Source: Tupaia tana
Lineage: Eukaryota; Chordata; Mammalia; Scandentia; Tupaiidae
NCBI GenBank assembly: GCA_026018925.1
Contig: JAKSZU010000131.1
Coordinates: 248,001 to 312,000, forward strand
Reading direction: 5' to 3'
Length of the DNA: 64,000 nt
The notes below the pieces were generated by a model, which saw only the letters and a program-made list of their open reading frames with translations, had not been told where the DNA came from and did not search any database. Positions 48,901-62,100 of the stretch are shown here, in pieces (the stretch's first letter is position 1; each line of letters opens with the position of its first letter). Position numbers and translations under genes: made by a program.

Positions 48901-49695
48901 AATTATGAGTAGAAAATCTTCATTTCTCCTGTTCCCTGAAAAATCTAGTTCCCAGTAGCCATGAGGAGTCTGCTCAGAGAAGGGCTCAACTCTCCTGCCT
49001 GGGAGGAAGAAGGAGAAGGGATTATTAACAAAATAATAGGAGGAGCTGGGAGCCAGAGAAAAATTTTGCCTTTAAAAAAGTCGTAAAAAGGAAAAATTAC
49101 CAAAAAAAAAATGAGGAGACAGGAGCAGAGAGAGACAGAGACCTCAGAGACAGAGAGACAGAGATAGAAGGCCAGAGGGTCTCCCTACCACACTAGCTCT
49201 GCTTGCTGGAGGCTGAATTATGAGTAGAAAATCTTCATTTCTCCTGTTCCCTGAAAAATCTAGTTCCCAGTAGCCATGAGGAGTCTGCTCAGAGAAGGGC
49301 TCAACTCTCCTGCCAGGGAGGAAGAAGCAGAAGGGATTATTAACAAAACAATAGGAGGAGCTGGGAGCCAGAGAAAAACTTTGCCTTTAAAAAAATCATA
49401 TAAAGGAAAAATTACCAAAAAAAAAAATGAGGAGACAGGAGCAGAGAGAGACAGAGACCTCAGAGAGATAGAGATAGAAGGCCAGAGGGGCTCCCTACCA
49501 CACTAGCTCTGCTTGTGGAGGCTGAATTATGAGTAGAAAATCTTCATTTCTCCTGTTCCCTGAAAAATCTAGTTCCCAGTAGCCATGAGGAGTCTGCTCA
49601 GAGAAGGGCTCAACTCTCCTGCCTGGGAGGAAGAAGCAGAAGGGATTATTAACAAAACAATAGGAGGAGCTGGGAGCCAGAGAAAAACTTTGCCT
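40240..49695 (+). repeat. 30-monomer HOR, first copy (9456 bp)
   Basis: Repeats at 49696-59151 with offset 9455-9457 across about 30 monomers. Markers in both include AAAGAAAATGAGGAGACGG, GAGACAGTTGCAG, AAATAAAAAGGGGAG, GAGTCAGCGAAAACC, CTCTTACCTG, TTTGGCTTTAAA, GAAGCATAAGG, TCTTATAAAGG, GTTTCCTGAAAAATC, GCAGAAAGGATT, AACAATAATAGGAG, ATGAGGATTCTGC, CAACTGTCCTGCC and GAGACAGAGAGACAG. Bases 44.7-49.5 kb inside it are a further copy of the 17.9-22.7 kb material. Confidence 0.92.
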
Positions 49696-52600
49696 TTAAA
49701 AAAATCGTAAAAAGGAAAAATTACCAAAAAGAAAATGAGGAGACGGGAGCAGAGAGAGACAGAGACCTCAGAGACACAGAGAGAGAGATAGAAGGCCAGA
49801 GGGACTCCCTACCACACTAGCTCTGCTTGCTGGAGGCTGAATTATGAGTAGAAAATCTTCATTTCTCCTGTTCCCTGAAAAATCTAGTTCCCAGTAGCCA
49901 TGAGGAGTCTGCTCAGAGAAGGGCTCAACTCTCCTGCCTGGGAGGAAGAAGGAGAAGGGATTATTAACAAAACAATAGGAGGAGCTGGGAGCCAGAGAAA
50001 AATTTTGCCTTTAAAAAAGTCATAAAAAGGAAAAATTACCAAAAAAAAAATGAGGAGACAGGAGCAGAGAGAGACAGAGACCTCAGAGACACAGAGACAG
50101 AGATAGAAGGCCAGAGGGTCTCCCTACCACACTAGCTCTGCTTGCTGGAGGCTGAATTATGAGTAGAAAATCTTCATTTCTCCTGTTCCCTGAAAAATCT
50201 AGTTCCCAGTAGCCATGAGGAGTCTGCTCAGAGAAGGGCTCAACTCTCCTGCCAGGGAGGAAGAAGCAGAAGGGATTATTAACAAAACAATAGGAGGAGC
50301 TGGGAGCCAGAGAAAAACTTTGCCTTTAAAAAAATCGTATAAAGGAAAAATTACCAAAAAAAAAAATAAAATGAGGAGACAGTTGCAGAGAGAGACAGAG
50401 ACCTCAGAGACACAGAGACAGAGATAGAAGGCCAGAGGGGATCCCTACCACACTAGCTCTGCTTGCTGGAGGCTGAATTATGAGTAGAAAAACTTCATTT
50501 CTCTTCTTCCCTGAAAAATCTAGTTCCCAGTAGCCATGAGGAGTCTGCTCAGAGAAGGGCTCAACTCTCCTGCCTGGGAAGAAGAAGCAGAAGGGATTAT
50601 TAACAAAACAATAGGAGGAGCTGGGAGCCACAGAAAAACTTTGCCTTTAAAATGTCGTAAAAAGGAAAAATTACCAAAAAAAAAATGAGGAGACAGGAGC
50701 AGAGAGAGACAGAGACCTCACAGACACAGAGACAGAGATAGAAGGCCAGAGGGGCTCCCTACCACACTAGCTCTGCTTGCTGGAGGCTGACTTATGAGTA
50801 GAAAATCTTCCTTTCTCCTGTTCCCTGAAAAATCTAGTTCCCAGTAGCCATGAGGAGTCTGCTCAGAGAAGGGCTCAACTCTCCTGCCTGGGAGGAAGAA
50901 GCAGAAGGGATTATTAACAAAACAATAGGAGGAACTGGGAGCCAGAGAAAAACTTTGCCTTTAAAAAAATCGTAAAAAGGAAAAATTATCAAAAAAAAAT
51001 AAAAAGGGGAGACAGGAGCAGAGAGAGACTGAGACCTCAGAGACACAGAAACAGAGATAGAAAGCCAGAGGGGCTCCCTACCACACTAGTTCTGCTTGCT
51101 GGAGGCTGAATTATGAGTAGAAAATCTTCATTTCTCCTGTTCCCTGAAAAATCTAGTTCCCAGTAGCCATGAGGAGTCTGCTCAGAGAAGGGCTCAACTC
51201 TCCTGCCTGGGAGGAAGAAGCAGAAGGGATTATTAACAAAACAATAGGAGGAGCTGGGAGCCAGAGAACAACTTTGCCTTAAAAAAATCGTATAAAGGAA
51301 AAATTACCAAAAAAAAATGGGGAGACAGGAACAGAGAGAAACAGAGACCTCAGAGACACAGAAACAGAGATAGAAGGCCAGAGGGGCTCCCTACCACACT
51401 AGCTCTGCTTGCTGGAGGCTGAATTATGAGTAGAAAATCTTCATTTCTCCTGTTCCCTGAAAAATCTAGTTCCCAGTAGCCATGAGGAGTCTGCTCAGAG
51501 AAGGGCTCAACTCTCCTGCCTGGGAGGAAGAAGCAGAAGGGATTATTAACAAAACAATAGGAGGAGCTGGGAGCCAGAGAAAAACTTTGCCTTTAAAAAT
51601 GTCGTAAAAAGGAAAAATTATCAAAAAAAATGAGGAGACAGGAGCAAAGAGAGACAGAGACCTCAGAGACACAGAGACAGAGATAGAAGGACAGAGGGGC
51701 TCCCTACCACACTAGCTCTGCTTGCTGGAGGCTGAATTATGAGTAGAAAATCTTCATTTCTCCTCTTCCCTGAAAAATCTAGTTCCCAGTAGCCATGAGG
51801 AGTCTGCTCAGAGAAGGGCTCAACTCTCCTGCTGGGAGGAAGAAGCAGAAGGGATTATTAACAAAACAATAGGAGGACCTGGGAGCCAGAGAAAAACTTT
51901 GCCTTTAAAAAAGTCATAAAAAGGAAAAATTACCAAAAAAAAAAATTAGGAGACAGGATCAGAGAGAGACAGACACCTCAGAGACACAGAGACAGAGATA
52001 GAAGGCCAGAGGGGCTCCCGACCACACTAGCTCTGCTTGCTGGAGGCTGAATTTTGAGTAGAAAATCTTCATTTCTCCTCTTCCCTGAAAAATCTAGTTC
52101 CCAGTAGCCATGAGGAGTCTGCTCAGAGAAGGGCTCAACTCTCCTGCCAGGGAGGAAGAAGCAGAAGGGATTATTAACAAAACAATAGGAGGAGCTGGGA
52201 GTCAGCGAAAACCTTTGCCTTTAAAAAAGTCGTAAAAAGGAAAAATTACCAAAAAAAAATTGGGAGACAGGAGCAGAGAGAGACAGAGACCTCAGAGACA
52301 CAGAGACAGAGATAGAAGGCCAGAGGGGCTCCCTACCACACTAGCTCTGCTTGCTGGAGGCTGAATTATGAGTAGAAAATCTTCATTTCTCCTCTTACCT
52401 GAAAAATCTAGTTCCCAGTAGCCATGAGGAGTCTGCTCAGAGAAGGGCTCAACTCTCCTGCTGGGAGGAAGAAGCAGAAGGGATTATTAACAAAACAATA
52501 GGAGGAGCTGGGAGCCAGAGAAAAACTTTGGCTTTAAAAAAATCGTAAAAAGGAAAAATTACCAAAAAAAAAAAAGTGAGGAGACAGGAGCAGAGAGAGT

Positions 52601-55600
52601 CAGAGACCTCAGAGACACAGAGGCAGAGATAGAAGACCAGAGGGGCTCCCTACCACACTATCTCTGCTTGCTGGAGGCTGAATTATGAGTAGAGAATCTT
52701 CATTTCTCCTGTTCCCTGAAAAATCTAGTTCACAGTAGCCATGAGGAGTCTGCTCAGAGAAGGGCTCAACTCTCCTGCCTGGGAGGAAGAAGCATAAGGG
52801 ATTATTAACAAAACAATAGGAGGAGCTGGGAGCCAGAGAAAAACTTTGCCTTTAAAGAAGTCGTAAAAAGGAAAAATTACCAAAAATAAAATGAGGAGAC
52901 AGGAGCAGAGAGAGACAGAGACCTCAGAGACACAGAGACAGAGATAGAAGGCCAGAGGGGCTCCCTACCACACTAGCTCTGCTTGCTGGAGGCTGAATTA
53001 TGAGTAGAAAATCTTCATTTCTCCTGTTCCCTGAAAAATCTAGTTCCCAGTAGCCATGAGGAGTCTGCTCAGAGAAGGGCTCAACTCTCCTGCCTGGGAG
53101 GAAGAAGCAGAAGGGATTATTAACAAAACAATAGGAGGAGCTGGGAGCCAGAGAAAAACTTTGCCTTTAAAAAAATCGTAAAAAGGAAAAATTATCAAAA
53201 AAAAATAAAAATGGGAGACAGGAGCAGAGAGAGACTGAGACCTCAGAGACACAGAAACAGAGATAGAAAGCCAGAGGGGCTCCCTACCACACTAGTTCTG
53301 CTTGCTGGAGGCTGAATTATGAGTAGAAAATCTTCATTTCTCCTGTTCCCTGAAAAATCTAGTTCCCAGTAGCCATGAGGAGTCTGCTCAGAGAAGGGCT
53401 CAACTCTCCTGCCTGGGAGGAAGAAGCAGAAGGGATTATTAACAAAACAATAGGAGGAGCTGGGAGCCAGAGAACAACTTTGCCTTTAAAAAAATCTTAT
53501 AAAGGAAAAATTACCAAAAAAAAAATGAGGAGACAGGAACAGAGAGAAACAGAGACCTCAGAGACACAGAGACAGAGATAGAAGGCCAGAGGGGCTCCCT
53601 ACCACACTAGCTCTGCTTGCTGGAGGCTGAATTATGAGTAGAAAATCTTCATTTCTCCTGTTTCCTGAAAAATCTAGTTCCCAGTAGCCATGAGGAGTCT
53701 GCTCAGAGAAGGGCTCAACTCTCCTGCCTGGGAGGAAGAAGCAGAAAGGATTATTAACAAAACAATAGGAGGAGCTGGGAGCCAGAGAAAAACTTTGCCT
53801 TTAAAAATGTCGTAAAAAGGAAAAATTATCAAAAAAATGAGGAGACAGGAGCAAAGAGAGACAGAGACCTCAGAGACACAGAAACAGAGATAGAAGGCCA
53901 GAGGGGCTCCCTACCACACTAGCTCTGCTTGCTGGAGGCTGAATTATGAGTAGAAAATCTTCATTTCTCCTCTTCCCTGAAAAATCTAGTTCCCAGTAGC
54001 CATGAGGAGTCTGCTCAGAGAAGGGCTCAACTCTCCTGCTGGGAGGAAGAAGCAGAAGGGATTATTAACAAAACAATAGGAGGACCTGGGAGCCAGAGAA
54101 AAACTTTGCCTTTAAAAAAGTCATAAAAAGGAAAAATTACCAAAAAAAAAAATTAGGAGACAGGAGCAGAGAGAGACAGACACCTCAGAGACACAGAGAC
54201 AGAGATAGAAGGCCAGAGGGGCTCCCGACCACACTAGCTCTGCTTGCTGGAGGCTGAATTATGAGTAGAAAATCTTCATTTCTCCTATTCCCTGAAAAAT
54301 CTAGTTCCCAGTAGCCATGAGGAGTCTGCTCAGAGAAGGGCTCAACTCTCCTGCCTGGAAGGAAGAAGCAGAAGGGATTATTAACAAAACAATAGGAGGA
54401 GCTGGGAGCCAGAGAAAAACTTTGCATTTAAAAAAATCGTAAAAAGGAAAAATTACCAAAAAAAAATGAGGAGTCAGGAGCAGAGAGAGACAGAGACCTC
54501 AGAGACACAGAGACAGAGATAGAAGGCCAGAAGGGCTCCCTACCACACTAGCTCTGCTTGCTGGAGGCTGAATAATGAGTAGAAAATCTTCATTTCTCCT
54601 ATTCCGTGAAAAATCTCGTTCCCAGTAGCCATGAGGAGTCTGCTCAGAGAAGGGCTCAACTCTCCTGCCTGGGAGGAAGAAGCAGAAGGGATTATTAACA
54701 AAACAATAATAGGAGCTGGGAGCCAGAGAAAAACGTTGCCTTTAAAAAAGTCGTAAAAAGGAAAAATTACCAGAAAAAAAATGAGGAGACAGGAGCAGAG
54801 AGAGACAGAGACCTCAGAGACACAGAGACAGAGATAGAATGCCAGAGGGGCTCCCTACCACACTAGCTCTGCTTGCTGGAGGCTGAATTATGAGTAGAAA
54901 ATCTTCATTTCTCCTGTTCCCTGAAAAATCTATTTCCCAGTAGCCATGAGGAGTCTGCTCAGAGAAGGGCTCAACTCTCCTGCCTGGGAGGAAGAAGCAG
55001 AAGGGATTATTAACAAAACAATAGGAGGAGCTGGGAGCCAGAGAAAAACTTTGCCTTTAAAAAAGTCGTAAAAAGGAAAAATTACCAAAAAAAAATGAGG
55101 AGACAGGAGCAGAGAGAGACAGAGACCTCAGAGACACAGAGACAGAGATAGAAGGCCAGAGGGTCTCCCTACCACACTAGCTCTGCTTGCTGGAGGCTGA
55201 ATTATGAGTAGAAAATCTTCATTTCTCCTGTTCCCTGAAAAATCTAGTTCTCAGTAGCCATGAGGATTCTGCTCAGAGAAGGGCTCAACTCTCCTGCCTG
55301 GGAGGAAGAAGCAGAAGGGATTATTAACAAAACAATAGGAGGAGCTGGGAGCCAGAGAAAAACTTTGCCTTTAAAAAAATCGTAAAAAGGAAAAATTACC
55401 AAAAAAAAAAATGAGGAGACGGGAGCAGAGAGAGACAGAGACCTCAGAGACACAGAGAGAGAGATAGAAGGCCAGAGGGACTCCTTACCACACTAGCTCT
55501 GCTTGCTGGAGGCTGAATTATGAGTAGAAAATCTTCATTTCTCCTGTTCCCTGAAAAATCTTGTTCCCAGTAGCCATGAGGAGTCTGCTCAGAGAAGGGC

Positions 55601-58600
55601 TCAACTCTCCTTCCTGGGAGGAAGAAGGAGAAGGGATTATTAACAAAACAATAGGAGGAGCTGGGAGCCAGAGAAAAATTTTGCCTTTAAAAAAGTCGTA
55701 AAAAGGAAAAATTACCAAAAAAAAAAATGAGGAGACAGGAGCAGAGAGAGAGAGAGACCTCAGAGACACAGAGACAGAGATAGAAGGCCAGAGGGTCTCC
55801 CTACCACACTAGCTCTGCTTGCTGGAGGCTGAATTATGAGTAGAAAATCTTCATTTCTCCTGTTCCCTGAAAAATCTAGTTCCCAGTAGCCATGAGGAGT
55901 CTGCTCAGAGAAGGGCTCAACTCTCCTGCCTGGGAGGAAGAAGCAGAAGGGATTATTAACAAAACAATAGGAGGAGCTGGGAGCCAGAGAAAAACTTTGC
56001 CTTTAAAAAAATCGTAAAAAGGAAAAATTACCAAAAAAAAATGAGGAGACAGGAGCAGAGAGAGACAGAGACCTCAGAGACACAGAGACAGAGATAGAAG
56101 GCCAGAAGGGCTCCCTACCACACTAGCTCTGCTTGCTGGAGGCTGAATAATGAGTAGAAAATCTTCATTTCTCCTATTCCGTGAAAAATCTAGTTCCCAG
56201 TAGCCATGAGGAGTCTGCTCAGAGAAGGGCTCAACTCTCCTGCCTGGGAGGAAGAAGCAGAAGAGATTATTAACAAAACAATAGGAGGAGCTGGGAGCCA
56301 GAGAAAAACGTTGCCTTTAAAAAAGTCGTAAAAAGGAAAAATTACCAGAAAAAAAAATGAGGAGACAGGAGCAGAGAGAGACAGAGACCTCAGAGACACA
56401 GCGACAGAGATAGAATGCCAGAGGGGCTCCCTACCACACTAGCTCTGCTTGCTGGAGGCTGAATTATGAGTAGAAAATCTTCATTTCTCCTGTTCCCTGA
56501 AAAATCTATTTCCCAGTAGCCATGAGGAGTCTGCTCAGAGAAGGGCTCAACTCTCCTGCCTGGGAGGAAGAAGCAGAAGGGATTATTAACAAAACAATAG
56601 GAGGAGCTGGGAGCCAGAGAAAAACTTTGCCTTTAAAAAAGTCGTAAAAAGGAAAAATTACCAAAAAAAAAATGAGGAGACAGGAGCAGAGAGAGACAGA
56701 GACCTCAGAGACACAGAGACAGAGATAGAAGGCCAGAGGGTCTCCCTACCACACTAGCTCTGCTTGCTGGAGGCTGAATTATGAGTAGAAAATCTTCATT
56801 TCTCCTGTTCCCTGAAAAATCTAGTTCTCAGTAGCCATGAGGTGTCTGCTCAGAGAAGGGCTCAACTCTCCTGCCTGGGAGGAAGAAGCAGAAGGGATTA
56901 TTAACAAAACAATAGGAGGAGCTGGGAGCCAGAGAAAAACTTTGCCTTTAAAAAAATCGTAAAAAGGAAAAATTACCAAAAAAAAATGAGGAGACGGGAG
57001 CAGAGAGAGACAGAGACCTCAGAGACACAGAGACAGAGATAGAAGGCCAGAGGGACTCCCTACCACACTAGCTCTGCTTGCTGGAGGCTGAATTATGAGT
57101 AGAAAATCTTCATTTCTCCTGTTCCCTGAAAAATCTTGTTCCCAGTAGCCATGAGGAGTCTGCTCAGAGAAGGGCTCAACTGTCCTGCCTGGGAGGAAGA
57201 AGGAGAAGGGATTATTAACAAAATAATAGGAGGAGCTGGGAGCCAGAGAAAAATTTTGCCTTTAAAAAAGTCGTAAAAAGGAAAAATTACCAAAAAAAAA
57301 ATGAGGAGACAGGAGCAGAGAGAGACAGAGACCTCAGAGACACAGAGACAGAGATAGAAGGCCAGAGGGTCTCCCTACCACACTAGCTCTGTTTGCTGGA
57401 GCCTGAATTATGAGTAGAAAATCTTCATTTCTCCTGTTCCCTGAAAAATCTAGTTCACAGTAGCCATGAGGAGTCTGCTCAGAGAAGGGCTCAACTCTCC
57501 TGCCAGGGAGGAAGAAGCAGAAGGGATTATTAACAAAACAATAGGAGGAGCTGGGAGCCAGAGAAAAACTTTGCCTTTAAAAAAATCGTATAAAGGAAAA
57601 ATTACCAAAAAAAAATGAGGAGACAGGAGCAGAGAGAAACCGAGACCTCAGAGACACAGAGACAGAGATAGAATGCCAGAGGGGCTACCTACCACACTAG
57701 CTCTGCTTGCTGGAGGCTGAATTATGAGTAGAAAATCTTCATTTCTCCTCTTCCCTGAAAAACCTAGTTCCCAATAGCCATGAGGAGTCTGCTCAGAGAA
57801 GGGCTCAACTCTCCTGCCTGGGAGGAAGAAGCAGAAGGGATTATTAACAAAACAATAGGAGGAGCTGGGAGCCAGAGAAAAACGTTGCCTTTAAAGAAGT
57901 CGTAAAAAGGAAAAATTACCAAAAATAAAATGAGGAGACAGGAGCAGAGAGAGACAGAGACCTCAGAGACACAGAGACAGAGATAGAAGGCCAGAGGTGC
58001 TCCCTACCACACTAGCTCTGCTTGCTGGAGGCTGAATTATGAGTAGAAAACCTTCATTTCTCCTGTTCCCTGAAAAATCTAGTTCCCAGTAGCCATGAGG
58101 AGTCTGCTCAGAGAAGGGCTCAACTCTCCTGCCTGGGAGGAAGAAGGAGAAGGGATTATTAACAAAACAATAGGAGGAGCTGGGAGCCAGAGAAAAACTT
58201 TGCCTTTAAAAAAATCGTAAAAAGGAAAAATTACCAAAAAAAAAAATAAAATGAGGAGACAGGAACAGAGAGAGACAGATACCTCAGAGACACAGAGACA
58301 GAGATAGAAGGCCAGAGGGGCTCTCTAGCACACTAGCTCTGCTTGCTGGAGGCTGAATTATGAGTAGAAAATCTTCATTTCTCCTGTTCCCTGAAAAATC
58401 TAGTTCCCAGTAGCCATGAGGAGTCTGCTCAGAGAAGGGCTCAACTCTCCTGCCTGGGAGGAAGAAGGAGAAGGGATTATTAACAAAATAATAGGAGGAG
58501 CTGGGAGCCAGAGAAAAATTTTGCCTTTAAAAAAGTCGTAAAAAGGAAAAATTACCAAAAAAAAAATGAGGAGACAGGAGCAGAGAGAGACAGAGACCTC

Positions 58601-59151
58601 AGAGACAGAGAGACAGAGATAGAAGGCCAGAGGGTCTCCCTACCACACTAGCTCTGCTTGCTGGAGGCTGAATTATGAGTAGAAAATCTTCATTTCTCCT
58701 GTTCCCTGAAAAATCTAGTTCCCAGTAGCCATGAGGAGTCTGCTCAGAGAAGGGCTCAACTCTCCTGCCAGGGAGGAAGAAGCAGAAGGGATTATTAACA
58801 AAACAATAGGAGGAGCTGGGAGCCAGAGAAAAACTTTGCCTTTAAAAAAATCATATAAAGGAAAAATTACCAAAAAAAAAATGAGGAGACAGGAGCAGAG
58901 AGAGACAGAGACCTCAGAGAGACAGAGATAGAAAGCCAGAGGGGCTCCCTACCACACTAGCTCTGCTTGTGGAGGCTGAATTATGAGTAGAAAATCTTCA
59001 TTTCTCCTGTTCCCTGAAAAATCTAGTTCCCAGTAGCCATGAGGAGTCTGCTCAGAGAAGGGCTCAACTCTCCTGCCTGGGAGGAAGAAGCAGAAGGGAT
59101 TATTAACAAAACAATAGGAGGAGCTGGGAGCCAGAGAAAAACTTTGCCATT
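49696..59151 (+). repeat. 30-monomer HOR, second copy
   Basis: Second copy of the 9456 bp unit. Its left boundary lies in the monomer after the rare CTCTGCTTGTGGAGG variant (49507). The same variant ends the unit at about 58965, after which GCCATTAAAAAAATCG and AAAAAACAAAAAATG replace the expected sequence. Private differences include CACTATCTCTGC near 52665, GAGGAGTCAGGAGC near 54468, CACAGCGACAG near 56398 and CTCTGTTTGCTGG near 57386. These independent changes argue against a simple assembly copy. Confidence 0.92.
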
Positions 59152-62100
59152 AAAAAAATCGTAAAAAGGAAAAATTACCAAAAAACAAAAAATGAGGAGA
59201 CAGGAGCAGAGAGAGACAGAGACCTCAGAGACACAGAGACGGAGATAGAAGGCCAGAGGGGCTCCCGACCACACTAGCTCTGCTTGCTGGAGGCTGAATT
59301 ATGAGTAGAAAATCTTCATTTCTCCTTTTCCCTGAAAAATCTAGTTCCCAGTAGCCATGAGGAGTCTGCTCAGAGAAGGGCTCAACTCTCCTCCTGGGAG
59401 GAAGAAGCAGAAGGGATTATTAACAAAACAATAGGAGGAGCTGGGAGCCAGAGAAAAATTTTGGCTTCAAAAAAATCGTAAAAAGGAAAAATTACCAAAA
59501 AAATAAAGTGAGGAGACAGGAGCAGAGAGAGGCAGAGACCTCAGAGACACAGAGGCAGAGATAGAAGACCAGAGGGGCTCCCTACCACACTAGCTCTGCT
59601 TGCTGGAGGCTGAATTATGAGTAGAGAATCTTCATTTCTCCTGTTCCCTGAAAAATCTAGTTCACAGTAGCCATGAGGAGTCTGCTCAGAGAAGGGCTCA
59701 ACTCTCCTGCCTGGGAGGAAGAAGCATAAGGGATTATTAACAAAACAATAGGAGGAGCTGGGAGCCAGAGAAAAACTTTGCCTTTAAAGAAGTCGTAAAA
59801 AGGAAAAATTACCAAAAATAAAATGAGGAGACAGGAGCAGAGAGAGACAGAGACCTCAGAGACACAGAGACAGAGATAGAAGGCCAGAGGGGCTCCCTAC
59901 CACACTAGCTCTGCTTGCTGGAGGCTGAATTATGAGTAGAAAATCTTCATTTCTCCTGTTCCCTGAAAAATCTAGTTCCCAGTAGCCATGAGGAGTCTGC
60001 TCAGAGAAGGGCTCAACTCTCCTGCCTGGGAGGAAGAAGCAGAAGGGATTATTAACAAAACAATAGGAGGAGCTGGGAGCCAGATAAAAACTTTGCCTTT
60101 AAAAAAATCGTAAAAAGGAAAAATTACCAAAAAAAAAATAAAATGAGGAGACAGGAGCAGAGAGAGACAGATACCTCAGAGACACAGAGACAGAGATAGA
60201 AGGCCAGAGGGGCTCTCTAGCACACTAGCTCTGCTTGCTGGAGGCTGAATTATGAGTAGAAAATCTTCATTTCTCCTGTTCCCTGAAAAATCTAGTTCCC
60301 AGTAGCCATGAGGAGTCTGCTCAGAGAAGGGCTCAACTCTCCTGCTGGGAGGAAGAAGCAGAAGGGATTATTAACAAAACAATAGGAGGAGCTGGGAGCC
60401 AGAGAAAAACTTTGCCTTTAAAAAAGTCATAAAAAGGAAAAATTACCAAAATAGAAAATGAGGAGACAGGAGCAGAGAGAGACAGAGACCTCAGAGACAC
60501 AGAGACAGAGATAGAAGGCCAGAGGGGATCCCTACCACACTTGCTCTGCTTGCTGGAGGCTGAATTATGAGTAGAAAATCTTCATTTCTCCTGTTCCCTG
60601 AAAAATCTAGTTCCCAGTAGCCATGAGGAGTCTGCTCAGAGAAGGGCTCAACTCTCCTGCCTGGGAGGAAGAAGCAGAAGGGATTATTAACAAAACAATA
60701 GGAGGAACTGGGAGCCAGAGAAAAACTTTGCCTTTAAAAAAATCGTAAAAAGGAAAAATTATCAAAAAAAAATAAAAAGGGGAGACAGGAGCAGAGAGAG
60801 ACTGAGACCTCAGAGACACAGAAACAGAGATAGAAAGCCAGAGGGGCTCCCTACCACACTAGTTCTGCATGCTGGAGGCTGAATTATGAGTAGAAAATCT
60901 TCATTTCTCCTGTTCCCTGAAAAATCTAGTTCCCAGTAGCCATGAGGAGTCTGCTCAGAGAAGGGCTCAACTCTCCTGCCTGGGAGGAAGAAGCAGAAGG
61001 GATTATTAAGAAAACAATAGGAGGACCTGGGAGCCAGAGAAAAACTTTGCCTTTAAAAAAGTCATAAAAAGGAAAAATTACCAAAAAAAAAATTAGGAGA
61101 CAGGAGCAGAGAGAGACAGACATCTCAGAGACACAGAGACAGAGATAGAAGGCCAGAAGGGCTCCCGACCACACTAGCTCTGCTTGCTGGAGGCTGAATT
61201 TTGAGTAGAAAATCTTCATTTCTCCTCTTCCCTGAAAAATCTAGTTCCCAGTAGCCATGAGGAGTCTGCTCAGAGAAGGGCTCAACTCTCCTGCCAGGGA
61301 GGAAGAAGCAGAAGGGATTATTAAGAAAACAATAGGAGGACCTGGGAGCCAGAGAAAAACTTTGCCTTTAAAAAAGTCGTAAAAAGGAAAAATTACCAAA
61401 AAAAAATTAGGAGACAGGAGCAGAGAGAGTCAGAGATCTCAGAGACACAGAGGCAGAGATAGAAGACCAGAGGGGCTCCCTACCACACTAGCTCTGCTTG
61501 CTGGAGGCTGAATTATGAGTAGAAAATCTTCATTTCTCCTGTTCCCTGAAAAATCTAGTTCCCAGTAGCCATGAGGAGACTGCTCAGAGAAGGGCTCAAC
61601 TCTCCTGCCTGGGAGGAAGAAGCAGAAGGGATTATTAACAAAACAATAGGAGGAGCTGGGAGCCAGAGAAAAACTTTGCCATTAAAAAAATCGTAAAAAG
61701 GAAAAATTACCAAAAAACAAAAAATGAGGAGACAGGAGCAGAGAGAGACAGAGACCTCAGAAACACAGAGACAGAGATAGAAGGTCAGAGGGGCTCCCTA
61801 CCACACTAGCTCTGTTTGCTGAGGCTGAATTATGAGTAGAAAATCTACATTTCTCCTGTTCCCTGAAAAATCTAGTTCCCAGTAGCCATGAGGAGTCTGC
61901 TCAGAGAAGGGCTCAACTCTCCAGCCTGGGAGGAAGAAGCAGAAGCGATTATTAACAAAACAGTAGGAGGAGCTGGGAGCCACAGAAAAACTTTGCCTTT
62001 AAAAAAATCGTAAAAAGGAAAAATTACCAAAAAAAAAATGAGGAGACAGAAGCAGAGAGGGACAGAGACATCAGAGACACAGACTCAGAGATAGAAGGCC

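Noticed and set aside
40240-59151. The large duplications as pure assembly errors
   Set aside because: Not excluded without reads, but the paired copies differ at private sites and end at different neighbours, which a simple collapsed or copied contig would not produce.
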